A stretch of DNA of 64,000 nucleotides, from assembly GCF_000745975.1 (NCBI RefSeq), contig NZ_JQKJ01000021.1, positions 1-64,000 on the forward strand, in the 5' to 3' direction. Both the position numbers and the translations under genes were made by a program. This DNA is from Desulfobacter vibrioformis DSM 8776 (lineage in GTDB: Bacteria; Desulfobacterota; Desulfobacteria; Desulfobacterales; Desulfobacteraceae). This document shows positions 7,619 to 16,445 of this stretch, in pieces. How positions within the stretch are numbered: position 1 is the stretch's first letter; every line of letters begins with the position of its first letter. The notes below the pieces were generated by a model, which was given only the letters and a program-made list of their open reading frames with translations, had not been told where the DNA came from and did no database searches.

Positions 7619-9175
7619 ATGCTAAAACAGATTGAACTTGCCATTCACCCGGACAGCCTTTATGACAGGGCGCTTCATAAAAAACTGGCCGCAAAAAAGT
7701 TACAGGCGCATGTCAATGAAATCACTGCCCTGATACCGTTGAAACGCTCCGTTGATGCCCGCAAATCCGCGGCATTCCGGATACGGTATGAGGTATATAT
7801 TGATGAACCCTATCTCCCCGTAAAAAAGGACATTTCATACAAACCGGTCAAACAGGGCAGACATGTAATCATTGCAGGATTCGGCCCGGCAGGGATGTTT
7901 GCGGCCCTGAAACTGATTGAGGCCGGCATCAAACCCGTTGTCCTGGAGCGGGGCAAAAATGTCAGGGACCGGCGGTTTGACATCAGTGCCATACAAAGAA
8001 ACCATGGGGTCAACCCGGACTCCAACTATTGTTTCGGGGAAGGAGGTGCCGGAGCATACAGTGACGGCAAGCTTTTTACCCGCTCAACAAAACGCGGAGA
8101 TGTCAAAAGGATATTAAACATCCTTGTTCAGCATGGCGCAGACCCGGATATATTAATAGATGCCCACCCCCATATCGGTTCCAACAAACTGCCCAGGATC
8201 GTTTCAGCCATAAGGGAAACCATCCTGTCCAATGGCGGTGAAATACAGTTCAACAGCCGGGTCACTGACCTTATGATCAGGGACCACAGGCTTGAAGGGG
8301 TGGTGGTCAATGATTGCGTAGAAGTGCCGGGACAAGAACTCATACTTGCCACGGGCCATTCTGCCGTGGATGTTTATTATATGCTTCGAAAACATAATAT
8401 CCGGCTTGAGGCAAAGCCATTTGCCATGGGGGTGAGAATTGAACACCCCCAAAAGCTGATCAATGAAATCCAGTACCATTCAAAAAACTATAGCAGCAAC
8501 CTGCCGGCAGCCGCCTACACCCTGACCTGCCAGACCAGTGAACGGGGGGCATTTTCATTCTGCATGTGCCCGGGCGGCATTATTGTGCCGGCAGCCACCT
8601 GTCCTGATGAGCAGGTGGTTAACGGCATGTCTGTTTCCGGACGCAACTCACCCTTTGCCAACTCCGGGTTTGTGGTCAGTGTCGGGGAAAAAGACTGGAC
8701 GGATTACAGGCAGGAAAATGAATTTGCCGGATTAAAACTCCGCATGGCCCTTGAAAAGATGGCCTTTGAACTGGGCGGCCATTCCCAGGTGGCTCCGGCC
8801 CAGAAAGCCATGGATTTTTTAAACGGAAAAAACAGTACAACCCTGAATCCAAGCTCGTATATCCCGGGCATCATATCCGCCCCCCTGCATGAACGGCTGC
8901 CCCGGTTTATGGTTAAAGGCCTTGGGGAGGCATTAACTATTTTCAATAAAAAAATGCCCGGATTTTCCTCCAATGATGCCCAGCTCATCGGCGTGGAAAC
9001 AAGAACCAGTTCTCCGGTAAGAATTCCCAGGGACAGGACAACCTTCATGCACCCGGATGTTCACGGGCTGTTCCCCTGCGCAGAAGGGGCCGGCCATGCC
9101 GGCGGTATCGTATCCGCAGCCATTGACGGAGAGAACTGCGCTGCAGCTGCAGCAAAATTTGTAGACCCCACATAG
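7619..9175 (+). CDS. FAD-dependent oxidoreductase, COG2509 family
   Basis: A 518-residue flavoprotein. An N-terminal ~75-residue domain precedes the FAD-binding Rossmann motif VIIAGFGPAGMFAALKL, followed by the acidic strand end VLERGKNVRDRR. The segment NYCFGEGGAGAYSDGKLFTR is characteristic of the uncharacterised FAD-dependent dehydrogenase group COG2509. A C-terminal FAD motif is seen at FPCAEGAGHAGGIVSAAIDG. Soluble, with no signal peptide. It sits 14 bp behind the PanP-type gene in a probable two-gene operon. The substrate is unknown; sequence alone does not link it to the decarboxylase reaction. Confidence 0.82.
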   Translation: MLKQIELAIHPDSLYDRALHKKLAAKKLQAHVNEITALIPLKRSVDARKSAAFRIRYEVYIDEPYLPVKKDISYKPVKQGRHVIIAGFGPAGMFAALKLIEAGIKPVVLERGKNVRDRRFDISAIQRNHGVNPDSNYCFGEGGAGAYSDGKLFTRSTKRGDVKRILNILVQHGADPDILIDAHPHIGSNKLPRIVSAIRETILSNGGEIQFNSRVTDLMIRDHRLEGVVVNDCVEVPGQELILATGHSAVDVYYMLRKHNIRLEAKPFAMGVRIEHPQKLINEIQYHSKNYSSNLPAAAYTLTCQTSERGAFSFCMCPGGIIVPAATCPDEQVVNGMSVSGRNSPFANSGFVVSVGEKDWTDYRQENEFAGLKLRMALEKMAFELGGHSQVAPAQKAMDFLNGKNSTTLNPSSYIPGIISAPLHERLPRFMVKGLGEALTIFNKKMPGFSSNDAQLIGVETRTSSPVRIPRDRTTFMHPDVHGLFPCAEGAGHAGGIVSAAIDGENCAAAAAKFVDPT

Positions 9176-9199
9176 GCCGCAAGGCCGCAAGCCCACAAC

Positions 9200-9275
9200 A
9201 AACAATGCAGGGCTAAAATGTGCGCCACCAGGCGCTTCGCCCTCTTGTTTCCTGTTTCTTGTCTCTAGTTTCTCA
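9200..9275 (+). repeat. Dispersed repeat family B, copy 1
   Basis: An intergenic element of about 75 bp, from AACAATGCAGGGCTAAAAT to TCTTGTCTCTAGTTTCT. It contains a GCGCC-ACCA-GGCGC stem-loop followed by TTCGCCCTCTTGTTTCC. Nearly identical copies lie at 34113-34186 and, inverted, at 21589-21653. It lies 3' of the flavoprotein gene. Confidence 0.8.
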
Positions 9276-9425
9276 TAAAAATACACCCACCGGCAATGAG
9301 TTAAAAGCCATCATTATTTCCTGCGGAACCCTTCGCTTTCTAATCGTATTCTAACGGTAACACGGCATTCTGGTATTATATTATTACAGGTCTTACCTTT
9401 CATAAACCGCCAAAGGAGAAACCAC

Positions 9426-11135
9426 GTGAAACCCCATTGCATAAAGATAATGACCTGGATCTGGGTCCTGGCCCTGCTTTTAGCACTTGCATCAGGCTGT
9501 TCGGATAATGCCCCGGAACACAAACAGCAGGCCAACACATCCCAGTCCGGCAATGTCCCATCAAATTCATCTGAAAAATTCGTCATATATGCGGGTTCGG
9601 AAATGAGCGGGCTTGAACCCATGATTAGAAAATGGGCTGATAAAAAAGGATATCCCATTCAGATTCACTACAAAGGCTCCATTGACATGATGCGCATGAT
9701 GAATGACGGGACCGCCACCCCTGCCGATGCCTTCTGGCCCGCTCACACCATCTGGTTCATTCTGGGCGACACCAGCCATGCCGTAAAAAACAGGCGCAGC
9801 ATCATGGTCTCCCCCATTGTGGCAGGCTTGAAGGAAAGCGTGGTGAAAAAACTGGGCTGGGATAAGCAAAGCCCTGCCATGGAAACGTTTCTGGCCGCGG
9901 CCCAAAAAAAAGAATTTAAATACGGCAAAACCAGTTCCACACAGTCCAACTCAGGGGCGCTTTTCCATCTGGCGGCCTGGTGGGCCTTTGCCGGAAAACC
10001 CGACACCTGGACCATGGATCTTGTGAAAGACCCGCAGATCCAGGCCCGGGTAAAAGAGATGGAATCCACAGTAGCAGCCACCTCCGGCAGTTCCGGCTGG
10101 CTTAAATCCAAAATGGTGGACAGTGCAGACAAACTGGACGGTATGATCAACTATGAAGCCATGATCAGCGAAGCCAACATCGGCTGGACCACAATTGACA
10201 ACGCCACCGGCAAGACGGTTCACCACCCCGGTCTTCTGGAAAAGGGACTGGACCCCTTGCATGTGGTCTATCTGTCCGATGCAACCATGATGGCGGACCA
10301 TCCTTTGGGGTATGTGGACAAGGGCAACGGGCAAAAGGAAAAAATATTCAATGAACTGCAAAATTATCTTCTCTCCCCTGATGCCCAGAAAGAGATGATC
10401 TCCAAAGGCAGACGCAACAAGCTTTTAGCCATGGATCCGTCCCTGTCCGATAAAAAGGCGTTCAATCCCGAATACGGGTTTGACGTTAAAAGGATCATTG
10501 CCCCGATCCAGCCGCCCCGGGAAGAAGTTCTCACTGCCATACTGGATCTGTACCAGGAAGAGGTCAGAAAACCGTCCGCCACCTTCTGGGTGATTGACGA
10601 TTCCGGATCCATGTATAACAACAATGGCAAAAAAGCTGTGCAGCAGGCCATGTCCATCCTGCTCACCCCGGAAAAGGCAAGGGAATACAAGCTTCAGCCA
10701 ACGCCCAGGGACATTCATGTGATCATTCCTTTCAGTGACACACCCGGACCGCCCATCACAGCCCAGGGCAATGATCCGGCGGTTCTGTCATCTCTTATGG
10801 ACAAAGTGGCCCAAATGCAGCTTGGCTCCGGTACAGACATGTACGCAGGGGTTGTGGCGGCCCTGACATACATCAGTCAGCACCCGGACGACGTCAAAGG
10901 CCATTTTCCAGCTATTGTTGTGTTGTCCGACGGGCAGTCCAAGGGAAGCATTCACCCTGTCAGACAGGCGGTAATGCGCCTGGGCCTGGAAGATATCCCT
11001 ATTTTCACCTTAAGTTTTGGTTCTGAGGCGGATGAGCGGCAGCTCAAGGAACTTGCAGCCTCTTTCGGGGGCCGGTACTTTTCAGGGCAGCACAATGTGG
11101 CCGATGCGTTCAGGAAGATGAAAGGCTATAATTAG
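9426..11135 (+). CDS. Lipoprotein with solute-binding domain fused to a VWA domain
   Basis: A 569-residue exported lipoprotein starting at GTG with AAAGGAG 9 bp upstream. Signal peptide ends LASGC (lipobox, C25). Residues 52-340 form a type II solute-binding-like domain with the ligand-site segments HYKGSIDMM (81-89), DAFWP (101-105) and STQSNSG (171-177). Residues 384-569 are a von Willebrand A domain with a complete metal site: DDSGS (391-395), T470 in GSGTDM and D502 in LSDGQSKG. It heads a four-gene operon (XpaC-like, second solute-binding protein, TelA) with gaps of 9-29 bp. No permease or ATPase is present, so a sensor or adhesion/scaffold role at the membrane is more likely than transport. 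Function is inferred from architecture only. Confidence 0.85.
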   Translation: MKPHCIKIMTWIWVLALLLALASGCSDNAPEHKQQANTSQSGNVPSNSSEKFVIYAGSEMSGLEPMIRKWADKKGYPIQIHYKGSIDMMRMMNDGTATPADAFWPAHTIWFILGDTSHAVKNRRSIMVSPIVAGLKESVVKKLGWDKQSPAMETFLAAAQKKEFKYGKTSSTQSNSGALFHLAAWWAFAGKPDTWTMDLVKDPQIQARVKEMESTVAATSGSSGWLKSKMVDSADKLDGMINYEAMISEANIGWTTIDNATGKTVHHPGLLEKGLDPLHVVYLSDATMMADHPLGYVDKGNGQKEKIFNELQNYLLSPDAQKEMISKGRRNKLLAMDPSLSDKKAFNPEYGFDVKRIIAPIQPPREEVLTAILDLYQEEVRKPSATFWVIDDSGSMYNNNGKKAVQQAMSILLTPEKAREYKLQPTPRDIHVIIPFSDTPGPPITAQGNDPAVLSSLMDKVAQMQLGSGTDMYAGVVAALTYISQHPDDVKGHFPAIVVLSDGQSKGSIHPVRQAVMRLGLEDIPIFTLSFGSEADERQLKELAASFGGRYFSGQHNVADAFRKMKGYN

Positions 11136-11144
11136 GAGATAACC

Positions 11145-11768
11145 ATGCCGGTAAACTGGAAGGTCAATATGGTGATCAGTGCGCTGGTGACTGTGGGGGC
11201 TTATTTTGCAGCAGATACGTTTCTTGAATTCAAATGGTGGGTGGATGTGATCATTGCCCTGTTTTTTGGCGGAATCGTCAACCAGCTGATCCTGCGGGAT
11301 AAAGAAGAAGATTCTGAAATCGAAGTCGTACCGGGCCTTACCCTGCAGGAACTTAAAGATACCCAGGCCCTTGGCAGGGACTGGACCCAAAAATTAGAAA
11401 AGCTGGCAAGACAACTGGATCGTGTGCGCCCGGATACCGCGGCAAAAATCCGGGACATTGCAGCAACCGTATCCACCCTGTTCACCAACTTTGAACAGGA
11501 CCCCAAGGATTTGACCACCAACAATGCCAGGCGGCTGATCAACGACCATCTGCCCCGGGCCCATAAATTTCTGACCGCGTATACCGGCTTAGCTGCGGCA
11601 GGCCGGCTGACGGGTAATGAACAGGCCAAGCTTGCGGACATGGAAAATAAAGTCACCACCATCCGGGAAAGCTTTTCCCGGCATTTGGAAGCCTTCAGGA
11701 ACAACGATTTTACCCAGCTTCAGGTGGAAGGGCAGAGCATGGAAACCATATATAATATAGATATATAA
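11145..11768 (+). CDS. xpaC: XpaC-like membrane protein
   Basis: A 207-residue protein with two N-terminal membrane segments (about 9-23 and 32-49: MVISALVTVGAYFAA, WWVDVIIALFFGGIVNQLI). A cytoplasmic alpha-helical region of ~150 residues follows, including QDPKDLTTNNARRLINDHL and a final EAFRNNDFTQLQVEGQSME helix. This matches the XpaC family (named for a 5-bromo-4-chloroindolyl phosphate phenotype), whose genes commonly sit next to telA. It begins 9 bp after the VWA lipoprotein with AGGAG. Biochemical role unknown; probably a membrane partner of TelA. Confidence 0.75.
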   Translation: MPVNWKVNMVISALVTVGAYFAADTFLEFKWWVDVIIALFFGGIVNQLILRDKEEDSEIEVVPGLTLQELKDTQALGRDWTQKLEKLARQLDRVRPDTAAKIRDIAATVSTLFTNFEQDPKDLTTNNARRLINDHLPRAHKFLTAYTGLAAAGRLTGNEQAKLADMENKVTTIRESFSRHLEAFRNNDFTQLQVEGQSMETIYNIDI

Positions 11769-11794
11769 ATCCGGTCTAGGAGATATACAAACCA

Positions 11795-12895
11795 ATGAAC
11801 AAAAAAAGCATGCTGGGCATTGTGCTGGCCCTGGCGGCCATTGCCGCCATTGGCGTATTCCGGTTTTTAGGCAGCAGCGACATGCTCAAGGAAGTCAAGC
11901 AACCGGACGCGATTACGGTAAAAGGATATGTGGGCGGGGAAAAAATGGGATTTCTGGCCAATGAAGCGGTTAAAAAAATTCTGGATAAAAAATACCGCAT
12001 CACCATAGACGCCCATAAAAAAGGCAGTGTGGAGATGGTTAAAGACCCGGTGTATCGCACCCCTGACACTGATTTTTTCTGGCCCTCCAATTTTGTGTGT
12101 GTGGAGTGGTTCAAAAAAACAGGCGGCACATCCACGGGAGCGGACGTTATTTTCAACTCCCCTATTGTGCTTTACTGCCCGGCCAAGGTGGCCGATGCCC
12201 TGATTAAAATCGGGGTGGTCAGTGTCCAGGAAAATGTGCATTACATTGTTGATTTTCCAAAGCTTGCGGACTTAGCTGTCAACGCCGCCAAATGGAAGGA
12301 TATTGATCTTCCCATCATTCCGGGCAGTATTAAGATTCTGTCCACGGACCCTGCCCAGAGCAACTCCGGGAATATTTTTTTCGGGCTTTTGGCCAACGTG
12401 CTTTATGGGGATGTGGTCAGCGTCGCCACCATTGTAGATATCCTGCCGAAAATCAAAGCATATTATGACCGCATGGGGTTCCAGCAAAAATCTTCGGGCG
12501 ATATTTTTGATCTGTTTATCTCCAACCCATATACCTATCCTTTGCTGGTGGGGTATGAAAACCAGCTCATTGAATATGCCATCCAGAACAGTGACGACTA
12601 CAGCATTGATTTTTTAAAAAAGAATATCAGGACCCTTTATCCCCAGCCTACGGTCTGGTCTTCCCATCCGCTGATCGCAGTCAATGAAAAAGGCCAGCGG
12701 CTTATGGAAGCGCTGAAAGACCCTGAAATCCAACAGATTGCCTGGGAAAGCCATGGATTCAGGTCCTCGGTCAAAGGGGTGAGAAACGATCCAAGCAAAC
12801 ACAAGGTGTCCGGCCTGCCCGAGGTGATCACCTCCATCATCCAGATGCCGTCGTCAGAAACCATGGACATCATTTTAAATACAATCAAACAATAA
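11795..12895 (+). CDS. Membrane-anchored solute-binding-like protein, paralogue of the VWA lipoprotein
   Basis: A 366-residue protein with an N-terminal hydrophobic segment (about 5-24, IVLALAAIAAIGVFRFLG) acting as an uncleaved anchor or signal; no lipobox. The rest is a type II solute-binding-like fold. It shares ligand-region motifs with the N-terminal domain of the protein encoded at 9426: KKGSVEM beside YKGSIDM, TDFFWPS beside ADAFWPA, and STDPAQSNSG beside SSTQSNSG. The two are therefore paralogues within one operon, and this one lacks a VWA domain. AGGAG lies ~11 bp before the ATG. Ligand unknown (an oxyanion is a guess from the SNSG loop). Confidence 0.75.
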   Translation: MNKKSMLGIVLALAAIAAIGVFRFLGSSDMLKEVKQPDAITVKGYVGGEKMGFLANEAVKKILDKKYRITIDAHKKGSVEMVKDPVYRTPDTDFFWPSNFVCVEWFKKTGGTSTGADVIFNSPIVLYCPAKVADALIKIGVVSVQENVHYIVDFPKLADLAVNAAKWKDIDLPIIPGSIKILSTDPAQSNSGNIFFGLLANVLYGDVVSVATIVDILPKIKAYYDRMGFQQKSSGDIFDLFISNPYTYPLLVGYENQLIEYAIQNSDDYSIDFLKKNIRTLYPQPTVWSSHPLIAVNEKGQRLMEALKDPEIQQIAWESHGFRSSVKGVRNDPSKHKVSGLPEVITSIIQMPSSETMDIILNTIKQ

Positions 12896-12924
12896 TTTTC
12901 TTATATATTTAGGAAGGCCAGCCC

Positions 12925-14160
12925 ATGACAGACAACGAATTTAACCTGCCAGATGAAATCAATGCACGGAAAAAGATCCAGGCCGCAACAGCCCCCCAGA
13001 CACAGGCAGGGGCCGGTGTCTCCCCCCAGCCAACGGCAAACCTGCCCGCACAAATCAAGCTTTCCATGCTGGAGCACCAGCCAAGCATCCTGACCTACGA
13101 ACAACTGGACCAGGCCCAGCAGGCAATGGCCCATGAGTACGCCCAAGCTGTTGACTTTATTGACCGCAACAGTGTCAGATTCTACGGATATAATGAAGAA
13201 AAGGCCATGTCCGACTTTCTGGATGAACTGCTGGACGGCATCAAGGCCAAGGATTCGGACCTGGCCGGCCAGTTGCTCATTGCCCTGAACCGCAACATTG
13301 ATGACTTAAAACTGCAGAAATTCCAGGACATCCTGGAAGGTAAAGAAACCGGTGGAATTTTCGGCATGTTCACCAGCAAGGCCAAGGAACTTGGCAAAAT
13401 GATCCAGTTCCTGGTGGACCGGCAAAAGAATGTGCGTACCCAGTTTGACAAAATGCAGATGCAGGCCGAAGGCGAACGCAACACCCTGATCGAGGACAAC
13501 ACCAAATACCAGATGCTGCTGGACCGTACCATTGACCAGATCGCAGCGGTGATGCCCATTATCGTGGGGGGCCAGCTGGCCCTGAAACGGGGAATAGAAG
13601 AATTCACTGCGCTGAAACAACAGGCCCAGGATCAGCCGGCCAACACCTTACTGGCCTCCCAGGTCCAGGATTTTGCCAACGGCCTGGAAGCGTTCAATCA
13701 CAGATTGGTCAACCTGCAGATTTCATTTACCCAGCGGGCTGCCACCACCATCCCCAAAATCCGCGCCATCCAGGATGCCATCAACATTGAGATGGATAAT
13801 CTGGTGGACAAGGTGATCTTTGTGATACCGGCCTTAAAAGAGGCGGTCATCGACATCGTGACCACAGCCCGCCTGCGCAAGCTGCAGCTCGGCCGCAAGG
13901 ATGAAGAAGCCATGCTGAAGCGGGTGGAAGATCTTCGCAACCGCACCATGAAAGACGCCATCCTGGAAGCCAAAAAATCAGAAGGGGATTATGCCACCAA
14001 GATTGCCTTGCTGATCTCCATGAAAGAGACCCTGGTACAGATCTGTGATGCAGGTAAAAAGATTGTCGAAGAAAACCGCAAGAAACGTGTGGAAGCGGTT
14101 GAAAGCCTTAAAACCGTCAAGCAGGAGATGGAAACGGCGTTGCGGGATAATGCAGTTTAA
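12925..14160 (+). CDS. telA: TelA-family toxic anion resistance protein
   Basis: A 411-residue soluble, mostly helical protein of the TelA/YaaN family, linked genetically to tellurite and toxic-anion or antimicrobial stress resistance. An N-terminal Pro/Gln-rich linker (~45 residues) precedes the family core. Diagnostic stretches include FYGYNEEKAMSDFLDELL, LLIALNRNIDDLKLQKFQ and the C-terminal KIALLISMKETLVQICDAGK. Coiled-coil character is strong from about 150 to 411. It ends the four-gene operon, 29 bp after the second solute-binding protein. In the family TelA is cytoplasmic and its mechanism unknown; pairing with XpaC is common, pairing with two solute-binding proteins is the unusual part. 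Confidence 0.85.
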   Translation: MTDNEFNLPDEINARKKIQAATAPQTQAGAGVSPQPTANLPAQIKLSMLEHQPSILTYEQLDQAQQAMAHEYAQAVDFIDRNSVRFYGYNEEKAMSDFLDELLDGIKAKDSDLAGQLLIALNRNIDDLKLQKFQDILEGKETGGIFGMFTSKAKELGKMIQFLVDRQKNVRTQFDKMQMQAEGERNTLIEDNTKYQMLLDRTIDQIAAVMPIIVGGQLALKRGIEEFTALKQQAQDQPANTLLASQVQDFANGLEAFNHRLVNLQISFTQRAATTIPKIRAIQDAINIEMDNLVDKVIFVIPALKEAVIDIVTTARLRKLQLGRKDEEAMLKRVEDLRNRTMKDAILEAKKSEGDYATKIALLISMKETLVQICDAGKKIVEENRKKRVEAVESLKTVKQEMETALRDNAV

Positions 14161-14248
14161 AGCATAATGGGGGCACCCGTAAAAGGGCGGGCCAAAAGAA
14201 AGAATCATGATCCTTATGGCAAATATCCGGGTTGCCGCATTTTAATGC

Positions 14249-14275
14249 TTGACATTCATACAAATCGAATATAGT
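14249..14275 (+). promoter_or_regulatory. Candidate sigma-70 promoter upstream of the hairpin region
   Basis: TTGACA (14249-14254) and TATAGT (14270-14275) are separated by 15 bp, slightly short of optimal. Transcription from here would run through the tandem hairpins towards the fumarase genes. Confidence 0.35.
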
Positions 14276-14424
14276 ACATTTCTAACAAATCAGGATTTAT
14301 TATTTTTTTAGGAAAACAAATTAAGATCACTTTTTGCCAGAAGGCAAGAGCGGTAAATAAGATTTAAAACCAGAGCAACCGTTTTAATTTAGATCAGTTC
14401 CTCTGGGCTAATAATATCAAAAAT

Positions 14425-14478
14425 GCCACGAAGGTTAGGACGGATAATATCCGCCAAATCTTCGTGGCTTTTTTTTTG
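14425..14478 (+). terminator. Tandem hairpin element, copy 1 (terminator-like)
   Basis: GCCACGAAG (from 14425) pairs with CTTCGTGGC (ending 14468), followed by nine T. The stem encloses a second short hairpin GGCGGAT/ATCCGCC-like (GGACGGATAATATCCGCC). It is preceded by a CCAGAG/CTCTGG hairpin (about 14372-14405). It ends any short RNA started at the candidate promoter near 14249. Confidence 0.7.
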
Positions 14479-14569
14479 ATATAGCAGTGAGATCGCCGTT
14501 ATGGATGGTTCACTGGGTCAGGAACGGGAACGCTGACCCAGAGGGCCTTTGTAACGGACATGTTAAAAA

Positions 14570-14622
14570 ACCACGAAGGTTAGGGCGGATAATGAGCGCC
14601 AAATCTTTGTGGTTTTTTTTTG
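14570..14622 (+). terminator. Tandem hairpin element, copy 2 (terminator-like)
   Basis: A near copy of the element 145 bp upstream: ACCACGAAGGTTAGGGCGGAT, then GCGCCAAATCTTTGTGGT and nine T. A GGGTCAG/CTGACCC hairpin (14515-14540) precedes it, as a different hairpin precedes copy 1. The fumarase start lies 79 bp further on, so it is either the terminator of a second small RNA or an attenuator of fumarase. Confidence 0.65.
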
Positions 14623-14700
14623 GAGGAGACGAATGTCTCGTATGGTTTCTATTATTTACTTGGTTCCTATCCCTAAAACCACATAAGGAGAATAAGATTA

Positions 14701-15600
14701 ATGGACCTAAACACGCAACGCGAACACTTCATTGATGTGATGGCCAAGTTTACCGGCTATGCAGGCAAACATCTTCCCGATGATGTTATTGCCAAACTCG
14801 AAGAACTCAGGTCACAGGAAGATACGCCCATGGCAAAACTCGTTTATGATGCCATGTTTGATGACTTGAAAATGGCACACGAGCTTAACAGACCTGCTTG
14901 TCAGGATACGGGTGTTATTCAGTACTTTGTGCAGGTCGGTTCTAAATTCCCCATGATTGACGAGATTGAAAGCTGTCTGGTTGAAGCGGTAAAAAAAGCC
15001 ACCATAGAATCTCCCTTGCGTCATAATTGCGTAGAGATCTTTGATGAAAAAAATACCGGCAATAATGTCGGCACAAGAATTCCCTGGATCGACTGGGAGG
15101 TTGTTCCCCACAATGACGAGGTAAAAATCTATATGTATATGGCAGGGGGCGGATGCAGCCTGCCCGGCACCGCAAAGGTCCTGATGCCGCTGGAAGGATA
15201 TGATGGTGCGGTCAAATTTATATTTGATCAGATCACCTCCTATGGCATTAACGCCTGTCCGCCGCTTTTGGTTGGTATTGGTATTGCCGGGTCCGTAGAG
15301 GTGGCAGCCAAGCTTTCTAAAAAAGCCCTGCTTCGCCCCATCGGAACGCATAACAGCAACACCCGCGGCGCAGAACTGGAGGCGATGATTGAAAAAGGAC
15401 TCAATGACATTGAAATCGGTCCGGGCGGCCTTACCGGTAAAAATTCCGTCATGGGTGTAAATATTGAGCAGGCAGGACGCCATCCTGCGACCATTGCCGT
15501 TGGCCTGTCAACCGGGTGCTGGGCCCACAGAAGAGCACTCATCAAATTTGATTCAAGCCTGGAATATGAAATCATCTCACATAAAGGAGCAGTACTATGA
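14701..15600 (+). CDS. Class I fumarate hydratase, alpha subunit (TtdA-like)
   Basis: A 299-residue subunit of the oxygen-sensitive [4Fe-4S] fumarase/tartrate dehydratase family. It carries the cluster cysteines in [27 protein letters not shown] and [10 protein letters not shown], and the substrate segment [15 protein letters not shown]. In sulfate reducers with a reductive or oxidative TCA route it interconverts fumarate and malate. AAGGAG precedes the ATG by ~9 bp. It overlaps the beta-subunit gene by ATGA, so the two are translationally coupled. The split form is typical of anaerobes. Tartrate dehydratase is the alternative assignment. Confidence 0.88.
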   Translation: MDLNTQREHFIDVMAKFTGYAGKHLPDDVIAKLEELRSQEDTPMAKLVYDAMFDDLKMAHELNRPACQDTGVIQYFVQVGSKFPMIDEIESCLVEAVKKATIESPLRHNCVEIFDEKNTGNNVGTRIPWIDWEVVPHNDEVKIYMYMAGGGCSLPGTAKVLMPLEGYDGAVKFIFDQITSYGINACPPLLVGIGIAGSVEVAAKLSKKALLRPIGTHNSNTRGAELEAMIEKGLNDIEIGPGGLTGKNSVMGVNIEQAGRHPATIAVGLSTGCWAHRRALIKFDSSLEYEIISHKGAVL

Positions 15601-16214
15601 GCAAAAAAATCTTAACAACACCCATAAAAAATGAAGATCTTGAATCCCTTACGATTGGAGATGTCGTATTCCTGAACGGATATCTGGTCACCAGCCGGGA
15701 TGATGTTCATCACCGCCATATCACACAGGGAAAAGAACTGCCCGTTGACCTTGCAGGCAAAGCCATTTTCCATGCCGGTCCTATTATGCAGGAAAAAAAA
15801 GATGAACCCGGCAAGTACGAGGTTATTTCCATCGGGCCGACAACCAGTATGCGCATGGAAAAACTTCAAAAAGAATTTATAGAAGCAACAGGCCTTAAAC
15901 TGGTTGTGGGCAAGGGCGGTATGGGGCCGAAAACGGCTGAAGCCTGTCAAGCCAATAAAACGGTTCATACCGTATTTCCCGGCGGATGCGCAGTGCTTGC
16001 CGCAAGCCGGGTAGAAGAGGTGGAATCTGTTGAATGGCTGGACCTGGGCATGCCCGAAGCCATGTGGGTGATGCGTGTTAAAGAATTTGGCCCATTGATT
16101 GTTTCCATTGATACAAAAGGAAATAATCTTTTTGAAAAAAACAAGGCGATGTTTAATGAAAAGAAAGAGACCGTTGTGGCAGAAATAATTAAACATGTGG
16201 ATTATCTTGATTAG
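15597..16214 (+). CDS. Class I fumarate hydratase, beta subunit (TtdB-like)
   Basis: A 205-residue swivelling-domain subunit corresponding to the C-terminal part of single-chain class I fumarases. Motifs include [11 protein letters not shown] and PTTSMRME, and [15 protein letters not shown] with [10 protein letters not shown], matching the substrate-binding helix region. It starts inside the stop of the alpha-subunit gene (ATGA at 15597-15600). Both subunits are needed for activity. Downstream lies a family C hairpin that can serve as terminator. Confidence 0.88.
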   Translation: MSKKILTTPIKNEDLESLTIGDVVFLNGYLVTSRDDVHHRHITQGKELPVDLAGKAIFHAGPIMQEKKDEPGKYEVISIGPTTSMRMEKLQKEFIEATGLKLVVGKGGMGPKTAEACQANKTVHTVFPGGCAVLAASRVEEVESVEWLDLGMPEAMWVMRVKEFGPLIVSIDTKGNNLFEKNKAMFNEKKETVVAEIIKHVDYLD

Positions 16215-16238
16215 ACATCCAAGATAGGTGCCGGGTCT

Positions 16239-16327
16239 CAATGTCATAAACCTAGGCATTGAGTATTTTACCACGAAGGGCACGAAGATATCAGAGGACT
16301 AAACTTCGTGAACTTCGTGGTTTTAAT
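16239..16327 (+). repeat. Dispersed repeat family C, copy with CAATGTCATAAA head
   Basis: CAATGTCATAAA (16239-16250) is followed by GCATTGAG, TTTTACCACGAAG and a long ACCACGAAG...CTTCGTGGT stem ending TTTTAATCC. It shares these blocks in the same order with the element at 38018-38138. It can act as the terminator of the fumarase operon. Confidence 0.65.
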
Positions 16328-16430
16328 CCGTGCAAAATCATAATATATTTTTATGAATAACTAAAAATATATCATTTTTCATCATGCTTTACTTTCCTTT
16401 ATAGTCTGACCAACAATAACGCTTGGAAAA

Positions 16431-16435
16431 AGGAG
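16431..16435 (+). promoter_or_regulatory. Ribosome binding site that decides the metE start
   Basis: AGGAG is only 1 bp before the first ATG (16437) but 10 bp before the in-frame ATG at 16446. The latter gives [12 protein letters not shown], the usual MetE N-terminus. Confidence 0.7.
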
Positions 16436-16445
16436 AATGAACTGC

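Noticed and set aside
14401-14622. Interpretation of the tandem hairpins as a known riboswitch class
   Set aside because: I could not match the loops to any riboswitch consensus I know, so they are called terminator-like elements only.
14812-15483. Long minus-strand open frames across both fumarase subunit genes (also 15612-16283)
   Set aside because: They mirror conserved fumarase codons and show no recognisable protein family.
16328-16445. A SAM or cobalamin riboswitch before metE
   Set aside because: The leader is AT-rich with no conserved riboswitch core visible.
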